A stretch of DNA of 64,000 nt from Variovorax sp. J22P240 (GCF_030316855.1 NZ_JASZYR010000002.1:372001-436000); one strand, 5' to 3'; counted from the stretch's first letter, positions 1 through 9,204 are shown. Numbers and translations: made by a program. Notes: generated by a model from the letters alone, not told the origin.

Positions 1-735
1 CAGTTCGTGAAGAGCAAGCTGCCGTCGGTCGATCGCCGCGTGTCGATGCGCATCATCCTGGCGCGCGTCCAGTGGATCGAGGGCTATCCGGAACAGGCCG
101 CCAGCACGGCAGCCGAGGCCTTTGAACTCGCGCTGTCGGACGTGGCCTTCGGCGTGTGCCACGCGTTGGGCTGGGCGGCATGTCCGGTGGCCTTGTGGAC
201 GGGAGACATTGTTGCCGCGCGGGGCCTGACGCAGACCTTGCGCGAGCAGTCCACCAAGTACGCGCTCGAATACTGGCAATCATGGGCACGCAACTACGAA
301 CGCGTGCTGTCGCAGCAAGTTCCGCTCGTGTCGCCGTCAGACCCCAAGCAGTCGGACATGTTCGGTACGCTCGTGGCGGCGGAGGTCGGTGCGGCGAGCA
401 TCGCGCGTGTGGAGAACGGCACGGTCGGTTGGTGTGCGCCGGAGATCCTTCGCGCTCACGGGGAAAACCTGAAGGCGCGCGGTGTCGTCGCCGGCGAAGT
501 GGAGTCGCTCTTTCAGAGATCGATGGAACTGGCGCGCCGCCAGGGCGCCTTGTCATGGGAGCTGCGCAGCGCCACCAGTCTCGGCCGCCTGTGGGAGGAG
601 CAGGGGCGCGTGGCCCCTGCGCGCAAGTTGTTGAGATCGGTGAGGACGCGCTTCACCGAAGGCTTCGCCACGGCGGACCTGCGGGCCGCCGATGCATTGC
701 TGGCGCAGTGGGCTTCGCCCCGACCGGGTCAGTAA
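1..735 (+). CDS. C-terminal part of a large AAA-ATPase/TPR transcriptional regulator (partial)
   Basis: The reading frame is open from the first base, so the gene begins outside the window; a GTG at position 7 is probably internal. What remains is about 244 alpha-helical residues with TPR-like alternation of small and large hydrophobics. The end, with motifs such as RRQGALSWELRSATSL and TRFTEGFATADLRAADALL, matches my memory of the C-terminus of proteins combining a winged-helix or cyclase domain, a predicted ATPase and a TPR tail. No DNA-binding or ATPase motif is inside the window, so the family rests on the tail alone. Its stop overlaps the stop of the convergent neighbour by a few bases. 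Confidence 0.7.
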   Translation, partial: QFVKSKLPSVDRRVSMRIILARVQWIEGYPEQAASTAAEAFELALSDVAFGVCHALGWAACPVALWTGDIVAARGLTQTLREQSTKYALEYWQSWARNYERVLSQQVPLVSPSDPKQSDMFGTLVAAEVGAASIARVENGTVGWCAPEILRAHGENLKARGVVAGEVESLFQRSMELARRQGALSWELRSATSLGRLWEEQGRVAPARKLLRSVRTRFTEGFATADLRAADALLAQWASPRPGQ

Positions 736-1136
736 CTCGTCTCGCCCTTGGACTTGATCTGGCCGGACTTGTTGGCCTGCGCGGCCGCGGTCCTGCGCGT
801 CTTGCGGGCCGATGAGCGGTCGGCGCCCGAGACCTTCGGCTCGGCGTGAGGTATGGGATCGCCTTCGCCCAGCTGCGGACCCTTGGCCGCTTCGGCGCCG
901 ACAGCCTTGCGTGAGCTGCGCGCAGCGGAACGTTCCTGGGCAGAGGTCTTGGGCTTGGCGGCGGGGATCGGTTGGCCTTCGCCAATTTGCGGGCCGCGTG
1001 CGGCTTCGGACCCTTCCTTCTTGCGCTCGGCGCGGGCCGCGGCCTTGTCGTCGACACCTATGGCTTGAGCGTGCGCGCTGATGGCGAGCATCTGGCCGAT
1101 GGCCATGGCAAGGGACAGGGCAAGAATCTTCTTCAT
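729..1136 (-). CDS. Small secreted protein with 38-residue repeats, function unknown
   Basis: A 135-residue protein. It starts with a signal peptide (MKKILALSLAMAIGQMLA, cleavage likely after AHA near residue 23), so it should reach the periplasm. The mature part has two consecutive 38-residue units, roughly residues 34-71 and 72-109, each with a GPQ(I/L)GEG(Q/D)PIP core at 48-58 and 86-96, and a degenerate third start. It is rich in Ala, Lys, Arg, Ser and Glu, lacks Cys, and is probably disordered. I do not recognise a family. It is convergent with the upstream regulator gene and is transcribed away from the mrp operon end. Confidence 0.65.
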   Translation of the reverse strand: MKKILALSLAMAIGQMLAISAHAQAIGVDDKAAARAERKKEGSEAARGPQIGEGQPIPAAKPKTSAQERSAARSSRKAVGAEAAKGPQLGEGDPIPHAEPKVSGADRSSARKTRRTAAAQANKSGQIKSKGETSY

Positions 1137-1284
1137 TCAAATCTCCAGAAAACCTTCATCGAAGGGACATCCCATGATCCTCTTTCGTGCCCCACATGCC
1201 AATTGCCCTTGGGGGCAGTAGCGGCTATCCCTACCGGCCAGTGAGATGAGCGCGGCATCGCGCAGGTCGAGCGCCTGGCGGAGC

Positions 1285-1659
1285 CTACGGAGTGCGATCG
1301 GCAGGCGGTGCCCGATCGGGCGAGGGAACGTCGCCGCCCTTCTGGCGTTCGCGAAACAGCGCGGCGCGCATCAGGAAGATGGTGGTGACCGGCGCGGTCA
1401 GCGCGACGAAGAGCGCGATGAGCGTCGCGTGCAGGAAAAGGCTGCCGCCCTGCACGGAGAAGTAGACGATGGTGGCGAGCGTGATGCACCACACGCCGAC
1501 CGTTGCACCGAGCGTGGGTGCGTGGATGCGGCGGAAAAAGGTGGGGAGACGGATCAGTCCGAACGAGCCGATGGCGGCGAACGCGGCGCCGAGCACGGCG
1601 AACACGGCCGTCAGGATCTCCGCCCAGAGCGGCAGCGGGCCCATGATGAAATCCGTCAT
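1285..1659 (-). CDS. mrpG: Mrp-type Na+(K+)/H+ antiporter subunit G
   Basis: A 124-residue membrane protein with three hydrophobic segments, the small last subunit of the Mrp/Mnh/Pha cation-proton antiporter. The family signature is visible: AIGSFGLIRLPTFFRRIHAPT in the first half, then a stretch ending in TAPVTTIFLMRAALFR. Beyond about residue 110 it has a polar Pro/Asp-rich tail. It is the last gene of the minus-strand operon, starting 16 bp after mrpF stops, as in other mrpA-G clusters. Mrp complexes export Na+ or K+ in exchange for protons in the inner membrane and support pH and salt homeostasis. Confidence 0.93.
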   Translation of the reverse strand: MTDFIMGPLPLWAEILTAVFAVLGAAFAAIGSFGLIRLPTFFRRIHAPTLGATVGVWCITLATIVYFSVQGGSLFLHATLIALFVALTAPVTTIFLMRAALFRERQKGGDVPSPDRAPPADRTP

Positions 1660-1675
1660 GGCGTCGCTCCCTGGA

Positions 1676-1954
1676 TCATTCGATCACCTCGCCCCGCAGC
1701 AGGAATTTCGCCAGGGCGGTCGAGCCGACGAAGCCGAACAGCGCAATCAGCATCGCGGCTTCGAAGTAGACGTTGCTCGCGTACACGATGCCGAGGACCA
1801 GCATCATCAGCATGCCGTTGATGTAGAGACAGTCCAGCGCCATCACGCGGTCCTGGGCGGTGGGGCCGATGAGCAGGCGCGCGACGGCGCACAGCATCGC
1901 CACCGCCAGCAGGAACAGCGCGAGCTTGAGCGCCCAGAAGAGAACTGGCGTCAT
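1676..1954 (-). CDS. mrpF: Mrp-type Na+(K+)/H+ antiporter subunit F
   Basis: A 92-residue protein of three transmembrane helices. It contains the F-subunit pattern LLIGPTAQDRVMALD followed by YINGMLMMLVLGIVY and YFEAAMLIALFGFVGSTALAKFLLRGE. I chose the ATG at 1952-1954 because it overlaps the mrpE stop in an ATGA junction, usual for translational coupling; an upstream extension of the frame would lie inside mrpE. MrpF is one of the small hydrophobic subunits required for assembly and activity of the antiporter complex. Confidence 0.93.
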   Translation of the reverse strand: MTPVLFWALKLALFLLAVAMLCAVARLLIGPTAQDRVMALDCLYINGMLMMLVLGIVYASNVYFEAAMLIALFGFVGSTALAKFLLRGEVIE

Positions 1955-2442
1955 GATTCGAAAATCTCCATCAGCGGGCGCTCGTAGCGCGACTTGATCA
2001 TGGCGATGAAGGCCTGCTCGTCGTCCTCGTTGAACACGTGGATCAGCAGGCTCGAACGGTCGAACGAAATCTCGCCCCATGCGGTGCCGGGTGTGAGGCA
2101 GAGAATCATCGCGAGCACCGCCAGCGCGTTGGGGTCGCGCATCTCCAGTGGCACGCGCACGAAGTGCGGCTCCATCCGGGCGCTACGCCGCGTGAGCAGC
2201 AGGCGAGCCACCGTCAGCGCCGAATGCACCAAGTCGAAGACGATCACGCCGGAGAGTCGCAGCGCGAGGCCCGGCCGGCGCATCTTCGCCGTGGCGGGAC
2301 GCAGGGACTGGGTCAGGAGCGGCACCGCGAAGGCAAGGATGGCGGCGAGCAGGAGCGTGGCCGCATCCATCGACTGGTTCAGCAGCAGCCAGACCACGAA
2401 GAGGCCCAGCGACAACGGCGGGGAGGGGATCCAGCGCTTCAT
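1951..2442 (-). CDS. mrpE: Mrp-type Na+(K+)/H+ antiporter subunit E
   Basis: A 163-residue protein with two or three N-terminal membrane helices and a cytoplasmic C-terminal domain. Family features are LLLNQSMDAATLLLAAILAF near the start, then HSALTVARLLLTR, and LTPGTAWGEIS followed by LLIHVFNEDDEQAFIAMIKSRYE, the classic end of MrpE. The ATG at 2440-2442 was chosen because it overlaps the end of mrpD; the frame continues upstream only as a shadow inside mrpD. MrpE is needed for stable assembly of the complex. Confidence 0.93.
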   Translation of the reverse strand: MKRWIPSPPLSLGLFVVWLLLNQSMDAATLLLAAILAFAVPLLTQSLRPATAKMRRPGLALRLSGVIVFDLVHSALTVARLLLTRRSARMEPHFVRVPLEMRDPNALAVLAMILCLTPGTAWGEISFDRSSLLIHVFNEDDEQAFIAMIKSRYERPLMEIFES

Positions 2443-4142
2443 TTCGCAGCCTCCGGTTTCGCAGCAGGGCTGGGCACCTGCCGGGCGCCCAGTACGGCGT
2501 TGCGGTAGGCGGTCGGCGAGTGCAGGCCCTCCGCGGTGGCGATGGCATGCTGCATCACGGGCCCTGCTTCCCAGGTCAGCGCGAAGCAGGCTGCCAGCAG
2601 CGCAGCAACCGGGAGCACTTCGAGCGCAGGGAGCGCTGGCATGGTGGCGTGCACCTGTGTCCAGAAATGACGAATCCCGGTGCGTCCCAGGGCGAGCAGC
2701 GTGAAGAAGCCCGAAACGAGCAGCAGCGCCAGGAAGGTCCAGGCGGCCGGTGTGATGCGTTCGGCGCCGAACATGCCCGACAACATCGCGAACTTGCCGA
2801 CGAAGCCGGACAGCGGCGGCAGGCCCGTGAGCAACAGCGTGCAGCCGACGAAGCTGAGGCCGAGAAATGCCACTCCGGCAGGTATGGCGCGTCCGTAGAG
2901 GGCTTGCGCGTCGTCGTCGAGGTTCACGTCGTCCAGCCGGCTGAGGTCTTCCGACAGGAAGGGCGCACCGCCCGCCGCCTCGTGCGGGGCAATGCTCAAG
3001 CCGGCGTTGCGCCAGCGCTCGATCATGTCGATCAACAGGAAGAAGGCGCTTGCCGCCAGTGTCGAACTCAGCAGGTAGTAGAGCGCTCCGGCCCACATGG
3101 CCGGCTGGCCGAACCCTATGGCCGCCAGCAAGGTACCGGCCGAGACCAGCACACTGAAGCCGGCAAGGTTCGAGAGCCGCTGCGTCCCGAGGATGCCGAG
3201 CGCGCCGACGAACAGCGTAGCGAGCCCTACCGTGACCAGTACACCCTGGCCGAATTGCGCGGAAGCGCCGGTGTCGGGCGCGAAGAGGACGGTCCACAGG
3301 CGAAGCACGGTGTAGATGCCCAGCTTGGTCAGCAGCGCGAAGACGGCGCCTACCGGCGACACGGCGGCGCTGTAGGCCGGCACCAGCCAGAAGTTGAGTG
3401 GCCACGCCCCGGCCTTGGCGAAGAAGGCTGTCGCGAGGATGGCGGCGGCGGCGTGCACCAGTCCACGATCGGCCGGTGCGAGTTGCGCGATGCGCACTCC
3501 GAGGTCGGCCATGTTGAGCGTGCCGGTCACACCGTAGAGCAGCGCGGCGCCGATCAGGAACAGCGACGACGCGGCCAGGTTGATCACCAGGTAGTGCAGG
3601 CCGGCCTGCACGCGCAAGCGCCCGGAGCCGTGCAGCAGCAAGCCATAGGACGCGGCCAGCATCACCTCGAAGAAGACGAACAAGTTGAACAGGTCGCCGG
3701 TCAGGAAGGCGCCGTTGAGGCCCATGAGCTGGAGTTGCAGCAGCGGGTGGAAATGCACGCCCGCCCGGTCCCAGCGCGAAGTCGAATAGATGGATGCCGC
3801 AAATGCCACCACACCGGTGAGCGCGACCATCATCGTCGACAGCCGGTCGGCCACCAGCACGATGCCGAAGGGCGCACGCCAGTTGCCGGGCAGGTAGACC
3901 CCGATCGAGCCGGGCCCGCTGCCGGTGTCCGCGGCATTGACCCAGCGCAGCAGCGCGAGCGCGGCGAGAAGGCCGATGAGGCCCGACGCCACGCTCAGGG
4001 CCGACTTGGTACGGCGGCGCTGCTCGCCGAGCATCAGCATCAACGCGGCCGTCAGCATCGGCACCAGGATCGGCACGGCGATCAGGTGCGGCATGCTGAA
4101 GTCGAGCAGCTGGTCGAGCAGGCGGAAGAGCTGGGTCATCAT
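2439..4142 (-). CDS. mrpD: Mrp-type Na+(K+)/H+ antiporter subunit D
   Basis: A 567-residue polytopic membrane protein of the NADH dehydrogenase ND2/ND4/ND5-like proton-channel family. Key family residues are present: Glu159 in FVFFEVMLAASYGL on a central helix, and the Lys in AFFAKAGAWPLNFWLVPAYS. The sequence opens with two Met codons (ATGATG); the first overlaps the mrpC stop. In known Mrp complexes MrpA and MrpD form the proton and cation translocation path. The C-terminal 70 residues are less hydrophobic and lineage-specific. Overlaps with mrpC and mrpE indicate one transcript. Confidence 0.95.
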   Translation of the reverse strand: MMTQLFRLLDQLLDFSMPHLIAVPILVPMLTAALMLMLGEQRRRTKSALSVASGLIGLLAALALLRWVNAADTGSGPGSIGVYLPGNWRAPFGIVLVADRLSTMMVALTGVVAFAASIYSTSRWDRAGVHFHPLLQLQLMGLNGAFLTGDLFNLFVFFEVMLAASYGLLLHGSGRLRVQAGLHYLVINLAASSLFLIGAALLYGVTGTLNMADLGVRIAQLAPADRGLVHAAAAILATAFFAKAGAWPLNFWLVPAYSAAVSPVGAVFALLTKLGIYTVLRLWTVLFAPDTGASAQFGQGVLVTVGLATLFVGALGILGTQRLSNLAGFSVLVSAGTLLAAIGFGQPAMWAGALYYLLSSTLAASAFFLLIDMIERWRNAGLSIAPHEAAGGAPFLSEDLSRLDDVNLDDDAQALYGRAIPAGVAFLGLSFVGCTLLLTGLPPLSGFVGKFAMLSGMFGAERITPAAWTFLALLLVSGFFTLLALGRTGIRHFWTQVHATMPALPALEVLPVAALLAACFALTWEAGPVMQHAIATAEGLHSPTAYRNAVLGARQVPSPAAKPEAAK

Positions 4143-4492
4143 TCCTGCTGCCCCCGCCGTTCCTCGCCGTCCACGTGGTCGGTGCCGGTGAGACCGCGCG
4201 AGGCCAGCAGCACGACCAGGAACAGTGCCGTCATCGCGAAGCCGATCACGATCGCCGTGAGCACCAGCGCCTGAGGCATCGGATCTGCCGTATTGGCCAG
4301 CGTGGCCGTGAAGCCGGGAATCAGCACCGGCTCGCTGTCGATTTTGAGACGGCCCATGCTAAAGATGAAAAGATTGACCGCGTAGGAGATCAGCGTCAGG
4401 CCCATGATCACCTGGAAGGTACGCGGACGCAGCAACAGGAACACGCCAGAACCGGTGAGTACGCCGATAGCGATGGCAAGGACGATTTCCAT
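4139..4492 (-). CDS. mrpC: Mrp-type Na+(K+)/H+ antiporter subunit C
   Basis: A 117-residue protein resembling NuoK, with three transmembrane helices (about residues 3-22, 27-50 and 72-98). Typical residues are GVLTGSGVFLLLRP, SYAVNLFIFSMGRL and the DPMPQALVLTAIVIGFAMTA stretch shared by MrpC/MnhC proteins. The ATG at 4490-4492 shares one base with the mrpA stop (TGATG), so translation is probably coupled. The short hydrophilic C-terminus is not conserved. Confidence 0.94.
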   Translation of the reverse strand: MEIVLAIAIGVLTGSGVFLLLRPRTFQVIMGLTLISYAVNLFIFSMGRLKIDSEPVLIPGFTATLANTADPMPQALVLTAIVIGFAMTALFLVVLLASRGLTGTDHVDGEERRGQQE

Positions 4493-7434
4493 CAGGCCGC
4501 GCCCTCCGTTTCGGCCGCGATACGCGCGGCTTCTTTTTCGGCCTGCTCGTCGACCCAGCGATGGCTGCGGATCGACTGGTGGGCCAGCGACGTAAGGATC
4601 AGCATGGTCGCGCCGAGGACCAGCGCGAACACGCCCATGTCGAAGAACAGCGCGCTGGGCACGTGCACCTCGCCGAGCCGCGGCAGATGCAGGTGCGCCG
4701 TGTGCGTCGTGAGGAAGGGGTAGCCGAGCACCACCGCGCCGCCGCCCGTGGCAAGCGCGAGCATCAGCCCGACCGCGATCCAGCGTCGCGGATAGATGCG
4801 CAGGTGCTCCTCGACCCACTCGGTGCCCGAGACGATGAACTGGAGTACCAGCGCCACCGACATCACGAGCCCGGCGACGAAGCCGCCCCCTGGCTGGTTG
4901 TGGCCGCGCATGAAGAAATAGACCGACACCAGCACCGACAGCGGCAGCAGCAGCCGGACCAGCACGGCAGGCACCATGAGATAGCCCACGGCGGTGTCCT
5001 TGGCGCGGCGCGGATTGAGCAAGTCGCTGCTGCCGTCATCGGGCTGCACGCGTTGCTGTGGCGGCAGCGCCATCGATTCGGGCGCCGGGCGGAAGCGTCG
5101 CAGCAGCGCATACACCGTGAGCGCGACGACACCGAGCACGGTGATCTCGCCCAAGGTGTCGAAGCCGCGGAAGTCGACCAGCATGACGTTGACCACGTTG
5201 GTTCCGCCGCCCAGGGACAGGGCGTTGTCCAGGAAGAAAGGAGAGATGCTCTGCGGGAAGGGTCGCGTCATCACCGTCCACGCGATCGCGGCCATGCCGG
5301 CGCCGGCCGCGATGGCGACGATCAGGTCGCGCCCGCGCCGGCCCCAGGGCCGCAGCATCGCTCGGATCGGTTCCGGCTTGGCGGTGCGCATCGGGAGCCA
5401 GCGGAGTCCGAGCAGGATCAGTACCGTCGTCACTGCCTCCACCACCAGCTGCGTGAGCGCGAGGTCGGGCGCCGAGAACCAGATGTAGGTGATGCAGCAC
5501 ACCAGTCCGGCGGCGGACGCCAGCATCAGCGAAGCGAGGCGGTGGAACTTGGCCTGCCATGCCGCGCTGACGGCGCAGACGCAGCCGATGAGCCAGGTCA
5601 TCGCGAACATCGGCGAGAAGGGGAGCAACTCGCGGGAGCCGCGCGCGGCTGGCGTGAACCAGAGCGATGCACCCGCGCCCGCCAGCGCGACCGCGACGAG
5701 CAGCAGCAATTGCGTCTGCAGGCGCCGCGTGCCGAGCAGGCGACGGCTGCGGCGACCGGCTTCGCTAAGCCGCGCGAGAGCGTTCTCGAAAATGCGCTGG
5801 CCGTCGAGGCCGTGCATGAGGGGCGTGGATTCGAGCGCGCCGCGCTCGCGACCTCGGCGTTGCAGCAGATAGAGCGCTGCCCCGCCCGCCAGCGCAACGA
5901 GGCTCATCAGCAGCGGCAGGTTGAAGCCGTGCCACACCGCCAGGCTGTACACCGGCAACTCGCCGCCGACGACCGGCGTCGCGGCCGTGGCGAGGAACGC
6001 GCCCACCGACCACGCCGGCGCCACGCCGACCACCAGGCAGATCAACACGAGCAGTTCCACCGGCACGCGCATCCAGTGCGGCGGCTCGTGCGGCTGCTTC
6101 GGCACGTCAGGGGGGGCGCACGGTGGGCCGAAGAACACGTCGAACACGAAGCGCGCCGAATACGCGACGCTGAAGATGCCCGCAATCGTCGCGATGACAG
6201 GCAGGCTTCTATTGACCCAGGGTGTCGACTGGATGAAGACGGTCTCGGCGAAGAACATCTCCTTGGACAGGAAGCCGTTGAGCAGCGGCACGCCCGCCAT
6301 CGACGCGCTCGCGATGATGGCCAGCGTGCCGGTGATCGGCATCAGCTTGAGCAGCCCACTGAGCTTGCGGATGTCGCGCGTGCCGCTTTCATGGTCGATG
6401 ATGCCCGCCGCCATGAAGAGCGATGCCTTGAAGGTCGCGTGGTTCATGATGTGGAACACCGCAGCGACGGCCGCCAGCGGACTGTTGAGCCCGAGCAGCA
6501 AGGTGATGAGCCCGAGATGCGAGATGGTCGAGTAGGCGAGCAGCGCCTTGAGGTCGCGCTGGAACATCGCCACGTAGCCGCCGAGCAGCAAGGTGATGGC
6601 GCCGGCGCCGCCCACCATCCAGAACCACTGCTCGGTGCCGGAGAGCACGGGCCACAGGCGCGCCATCAGAAACACGCCGAGCTTCACCATCGTGGCCGAA
6701 TGCAGGTAGGCCGACACCGGTGTGGGCGCGGCCATGGCGCGTGGGAGCCAGAAATGGAAGGGGAACTGCGCACTCTTGGTAAAGGCGCCGAGCAGCACCA
6801 GCACCAGCACGACAGGGTAGAGCCGATGCGCGCGGATCAGGTCGCCCGAGGCCAGCACGACGTCGAGTTCGTAGGTGCCGACGATGCGGCCCAGCACGAG
6901 CACGCCCGCCAGCAGGCACAGGCCACCCGCGCCGGTGACAGCGAGCGCCATGCTGGCGCCGCGCCGCGCATCGCGCCGGTGGTGCCAGTAGCCGATCAGC
7001 AGAAAAGAAAACAGGCTGGTGAGCTCCCAGAACAACACCATCTGCACCAGGTTGCCCGAGAGCGCCACGCCCATCATCGCGCCCATGAATGCGAGAAGGA
7101 ACGAGAAGAAGCGCGGCACCGGATCCGACGCCGACATGTAGTAGCGCGCATAGAGCACCACCAGCGCGCCGATGCCCAGCACCAGCATGCAGAACAACCA
7201 TGCGAAGCCGTCCATGCGGAATGAGAGATCGAGGCCAAGCGCAGGCAGCCACTCGATCTCCTGCCGGATCACGTTGCCATGGGCGACCTGCGGAAAAAAC
7301 CATGCGGCCTGGACTGCGCAGCCCAGTGCAACCAACCCCGCCAGTGTCGATTCCCGGTTGCGCGCGTTCGACGGCAGCAGAGCCGCGAGCACGCTGGCAA
7401 TGAAGGGAAGCGCGACGAGAAATACGAGGGGCAT
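4492..7434 (-). CDS. mrpA: Mrp-type Na+(K+)/H+ antiporter, fused subunits A and B
   Basis: A 980-residue inner-membrane protein. Residues 1 to about 500 form a NuoL-like channel domain with the expected ionisable residues: Glu137 in FWELTSLFSFLL, Lys220 in TKSAQFPFHFWLP, His245 and Lys251. The MrpA C-terminal extension follows. The last 150 residues are a complete MrpB domain with the hallmark GHNQPGGGFVAGLV. A separate mrpB gene is therefore absent, as in Pha1-type (PhaAB) operons of many proteobacteria. It is the first gene of the antiporter operon, starting 40 bp after crcB on the same strand. No other start codon looks better than the ATG used. Confidence 0.95.
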   Translation of the reverse strand: MPLVFLVALPFIASVLAALLPSNARNRESTLAGLVALGCAVQAAWFFPQVAHGNVIRQEIEWLPALGLDLSFRMDGFAWLFCMLVLGIGALVVLYARYYMSASDPVPRFFSFLLAFMGAMMGVALSGNLVQMVLFWELTSLFSFLLIGYWHHRRDARRGASMALAVTGAGGLCLLAGVLVLGRIVGTYELDVVLASGDLIRAHRLYPVVLVLVLLGAFTKSAQFPFHFWLPRAMAAPTPVSAYLHSATMVKLGVFLMARLWPVLSGTEQWFWMVGGAGAITLLLGGYVAMFQRDLKALLAYSTISHLGLITLLLGLNSPLAAVAAVFHIMNHATFKASLFMAAGIIDHESGTRDIRKLSGLLKLMPITGTLAIIASASMAGVPLLNGFLSKEMFFAETVFIQSTPWVNRSLPVIATIAGIFSVAYSARFVFDVFFGPPCAPPDVPKQPHEPPHWMRVPVELLVLICLVVGVAPAWSVGAFLATAATPVVGGELPVYSLAVWHGFNLPLLMSLVALAGGAALYLLQRRGRERGALESTPLMHGLDGQRIFENALARLSEAGRRSRRLLGTRRLQTQLLLLVAVALAGAGASLWFTPAARGSRELLPFSPMFAMTWLIGCVCAVSAAWQAKFHRLASLMLASAAGLVCCITYIWFSAPDLALTQLVVEAVTTVLILLGLRWLPMRTAKPEPIRAMLRPWGRRGRDLIVAIAAGAGMAAIAWTVMTRPFPQSISPFFLDNALSLGGGTNVVNVMLVDFRGFDTLGEITVLGVVALTVYALLRRFRPAPESMALPPQQRVQPDDGSSDLLNPRRAKDTAVGYLMVPAVLVRLLLPLSVLVSVYFFMRGHNQPGGGFVAGLVMSVALVLQFIVSGTEWVEEHLRIYPRRWIAVGLMLALATGGGAVVLGYPFLTTHTAHLHLPRLGEVHVPSALFFDMGVFALVLGATMLILTSLAHQSIRSHRWVDEQAEKEAARIAAETEGAA

Positions 7435-7474
7435 TGCGATCGATTCTATCGACCGACCATTGCACCGAACTCGT

Positions 7475-7852
7475 TCAGCCGATGAAGTGCTGCACCGTCC
7501 GGAAGCCCAGCCACGTCAGCAGAAGCGAGCCGCCCAGATGCAGGGCCACGGTGCCGAGCGCGAGGCCGGGACGTCCGCCCACGATCATGCCGACGACTTC
7601 GGCCGAGAAGCTGGAGAAGGTGGTCAGCGAGCCCAGGAAGCCGGTGACCACGATGAGGCGCCATGCGGGATCGATGTCGGGCAATGCGGTGAATCCTGCG
7701 ATCGCGAGGCCGACAAGATAGCCGCCGATGAGGTTCACCGCGAGCGTTCCCCATGGCAACAGGCCGCCCGGGTTGAGCCACATCGCGAATCCCCAGCGCA
7801 GCAGTGCACCGATGCAGGCGGAGACGCAAATGACGACGACATTCAACAGCAT
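7475..7852 (-). CDS. crcB: Fluoride ion channel CrcB/FluC
   Basis: A 125-residue protein with four predicted membrane helices. It has the family motifs GALLRW near residue 16, the Asn of LAVNLIGGYLVG on helix 2, and the GFLGSLTTFSSFSAE stretch with the conserved Thr/Phe/Ser residues of the fluoride pore. FluC channels work as antiparallel dimers and let cytoplasmic fluoride leave the cell. The gene sits between dctM (28 bp upstream) and mrpA (40 bp downstream), all on the minus strand, so it may be cotranscribed. With only 28 bp before it there is no room for a fluoride riboswitch directly upstream. Confidence 0.93.
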   Translation of the reverse strand: MLLNVVVICVSACIGALLRWGFAMWLNPGGLLPWGTLAVNLIGGYLVGLAIAGFTALPDIDPAWRLIVVTGFLGSLTTFSSFSAEVVGMIVGGRPGLALGTVALHLGGSLLLTWLGFRTVQHFIG

Positions 7853-7880
7853 CAGACGATTATCTTCAGCCGGACGCCTG

Positions 7881-9194
7881 CTACTTCTCTGCGCCCATCA
7901 CCACGTCGGGCAGGATTGTCACGATGCTCGGGAACACCGTGATGCAGACGATGCAGAGCACCAGGCAGAAGAAGAAAGGAATCGCCGCCTTGGCGATCAC
8001 GTTGCTGTCCTTGCCCGTCATGTTCTGCAGCACGAAAAGGTTGAAGCCGACCGGCGGTGTGACCTCTGCGATCTCGACCAGCAGCACGATGAAGATGCCG
8101 AACCACACCAGGTCGAAGCCGGCCTTCTGGATCATCGGAAGCACCACCGCGCTGGTCAAAACGATCATCGAGATGCCGTCGAGCGCCGTGCCGAGCACGA
8201 GGTACACCACGACGAGCGCACCGATCAGCGCGTAGGGCGAAAGGTGCATGCTGTCGACCCACTCGGCCAGTTCGCGCGGGATGCCGGTGAAGGCCATGGT
8301 CTTGGTCAGGAAGGCGGCGCCAGCCAGGATGAACATGATCATGCAGCTGGTGCGCGTGGCGCCCATGATCCCGTCCTTGAAGTTCCGCCACGTGAGGCTC
8401 TTGCCCCAGGCCGCGATGGCCAGGGAGCCCAGCACGCCGAAGGCCGCGCATTCCGTGGCCGTGGCCCAACCTGCGACCAGCACCCAGACGATGAAGATGA
8501 TCAACAGTGCACAGGGGATCAGGTTGCCCGACAGGCGGATCTTCTCCATGAAGCTGGTCGGCGGATCGGCCGGTGGCACCTGGTCGGGATGGCGCAGGCT
8601 CCACCACCCGATGTACCCCGAGAACAGCACCATCAACAGCAGCCCTGGCAGGAAGCCTGCCAGGAAGATGCGGATGATCGACGCATCGGCCGCCACCGCG
8701 TAGACCACCATCGTGATCGAAGGGGGGATCAGGATGCCCAGCGTGCCGGCGGTGGCGAGCGAGCCGATGGCGAGCTTCTCGTTGTAGCCGCGGCGCACAA
8801 GTTCAGGCAGCGCGACTTTCGCGATGGTGGCGCAAGTCGCGGCGGACGATCCGGACACCGAGCCGAACACGCCGCAGCCGAGGATCGTGGTGTGCATCAG
8901 CCGCCCGGGCACGCGGTTGAGCCAGGGACGCAGGCCCTCGAACATTTCTTCGCTCAGCTTGGTGCGAAACAGGATCTCGCCCATCCAGATGAAGAGCGGC
9001 AGCGCGGCCAGCTCCCAGGAAGCGTTCGATTCCCAAAAGGAAGAAAAAAGGTTCTTGGCCGGCAGCGTGTTGGTGAAGAAGGCCTGGCCGACCCAGCCGA
9101 CGATGGCCAGGGTCATCGCGATCCAGACACCGCCGGCCAGCAGCACGAGCATGATGGCGAGCAGCAGCGCGCCCATCAAAAGGGTTTCGAGCAT
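7881..9194 (-). CDS. dctM: TRAP transporter large permease (DctM family)
   Basis: A 437-residue protein with about 12 hydrophobic segments, normal length for the large membrane subunit of tripartite ATP-independent periplasmic (TRAP) transporters. Family motifs include GCGVFGSVSGSSAATCATIAK after residue 100 and GTLGILIPPSITMVVYAV. The subunit forms the transport channel that uses the sodium gradient to import an organic acid or related solute. It follows the small permease by 10 bp. The substrate cannot be read from the sequence. Confidence 0.95.
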   Translation of the reverse strand: MLETLLMGALLLAIMLVLLAGGVWIAMTLAIVGWVGQAFFTNTLPAKNLFSSFWESNASWELAALPLFIWMGEILFRTKLSEEMFEGLRPWLNRVPGRLMHTTILGCGVFGSVSGSSAATCATIAKVALPELVRRGYNEKLAIGSLATAGTLGILIPPSITMVVYAVAADASIIRIFLAGFLPGLLLMVLFSGYIGWWSLRHPDQVPPADPPTSFMEKIRLSGNLIPCALLIIFIVWVLVAGWATATECAAFGVLGSLAIAAWGKSLTWRNFKDGIMGATRTSCMIMFILAGAAFLTKTMAFTGIPRELAEWVDSMHLSPYALIGALVVVYLVLGTALDGISMIVLTSAVVLPMIQKAGFDLVWFGIFIVLLVEIAEVTPPVGFNLFVLQNMTGKDSNVIAKAAIPFFFCLVLCIVCITVFPSIVTILPDVVMGAEK

Positions 9195-9204
9195 TGCTTG
9201 CCTT

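Noticed and set aside
4561-7224. An open frame of 887 codons antisense to mrpA (and similar long antisense frames at 2520-4274, 9346-12564, 13388-14950, 15338-17482, 20984-22519, 26311-28110 and 32701-35022).
   Set aside because: Each lies opposite a well-supported gene, is rich in Arg, Ala, Gly, Gln and His and has no recognisable domain. In GC-rich DNA such mirror frames arise from codon bias alone.
7853-7880. Possible fluoride riboswitch in front of crcB.
   Set aside because: The gap to dctM is only 28 bp, too short for the aptamer, and no aptamer core is seen.
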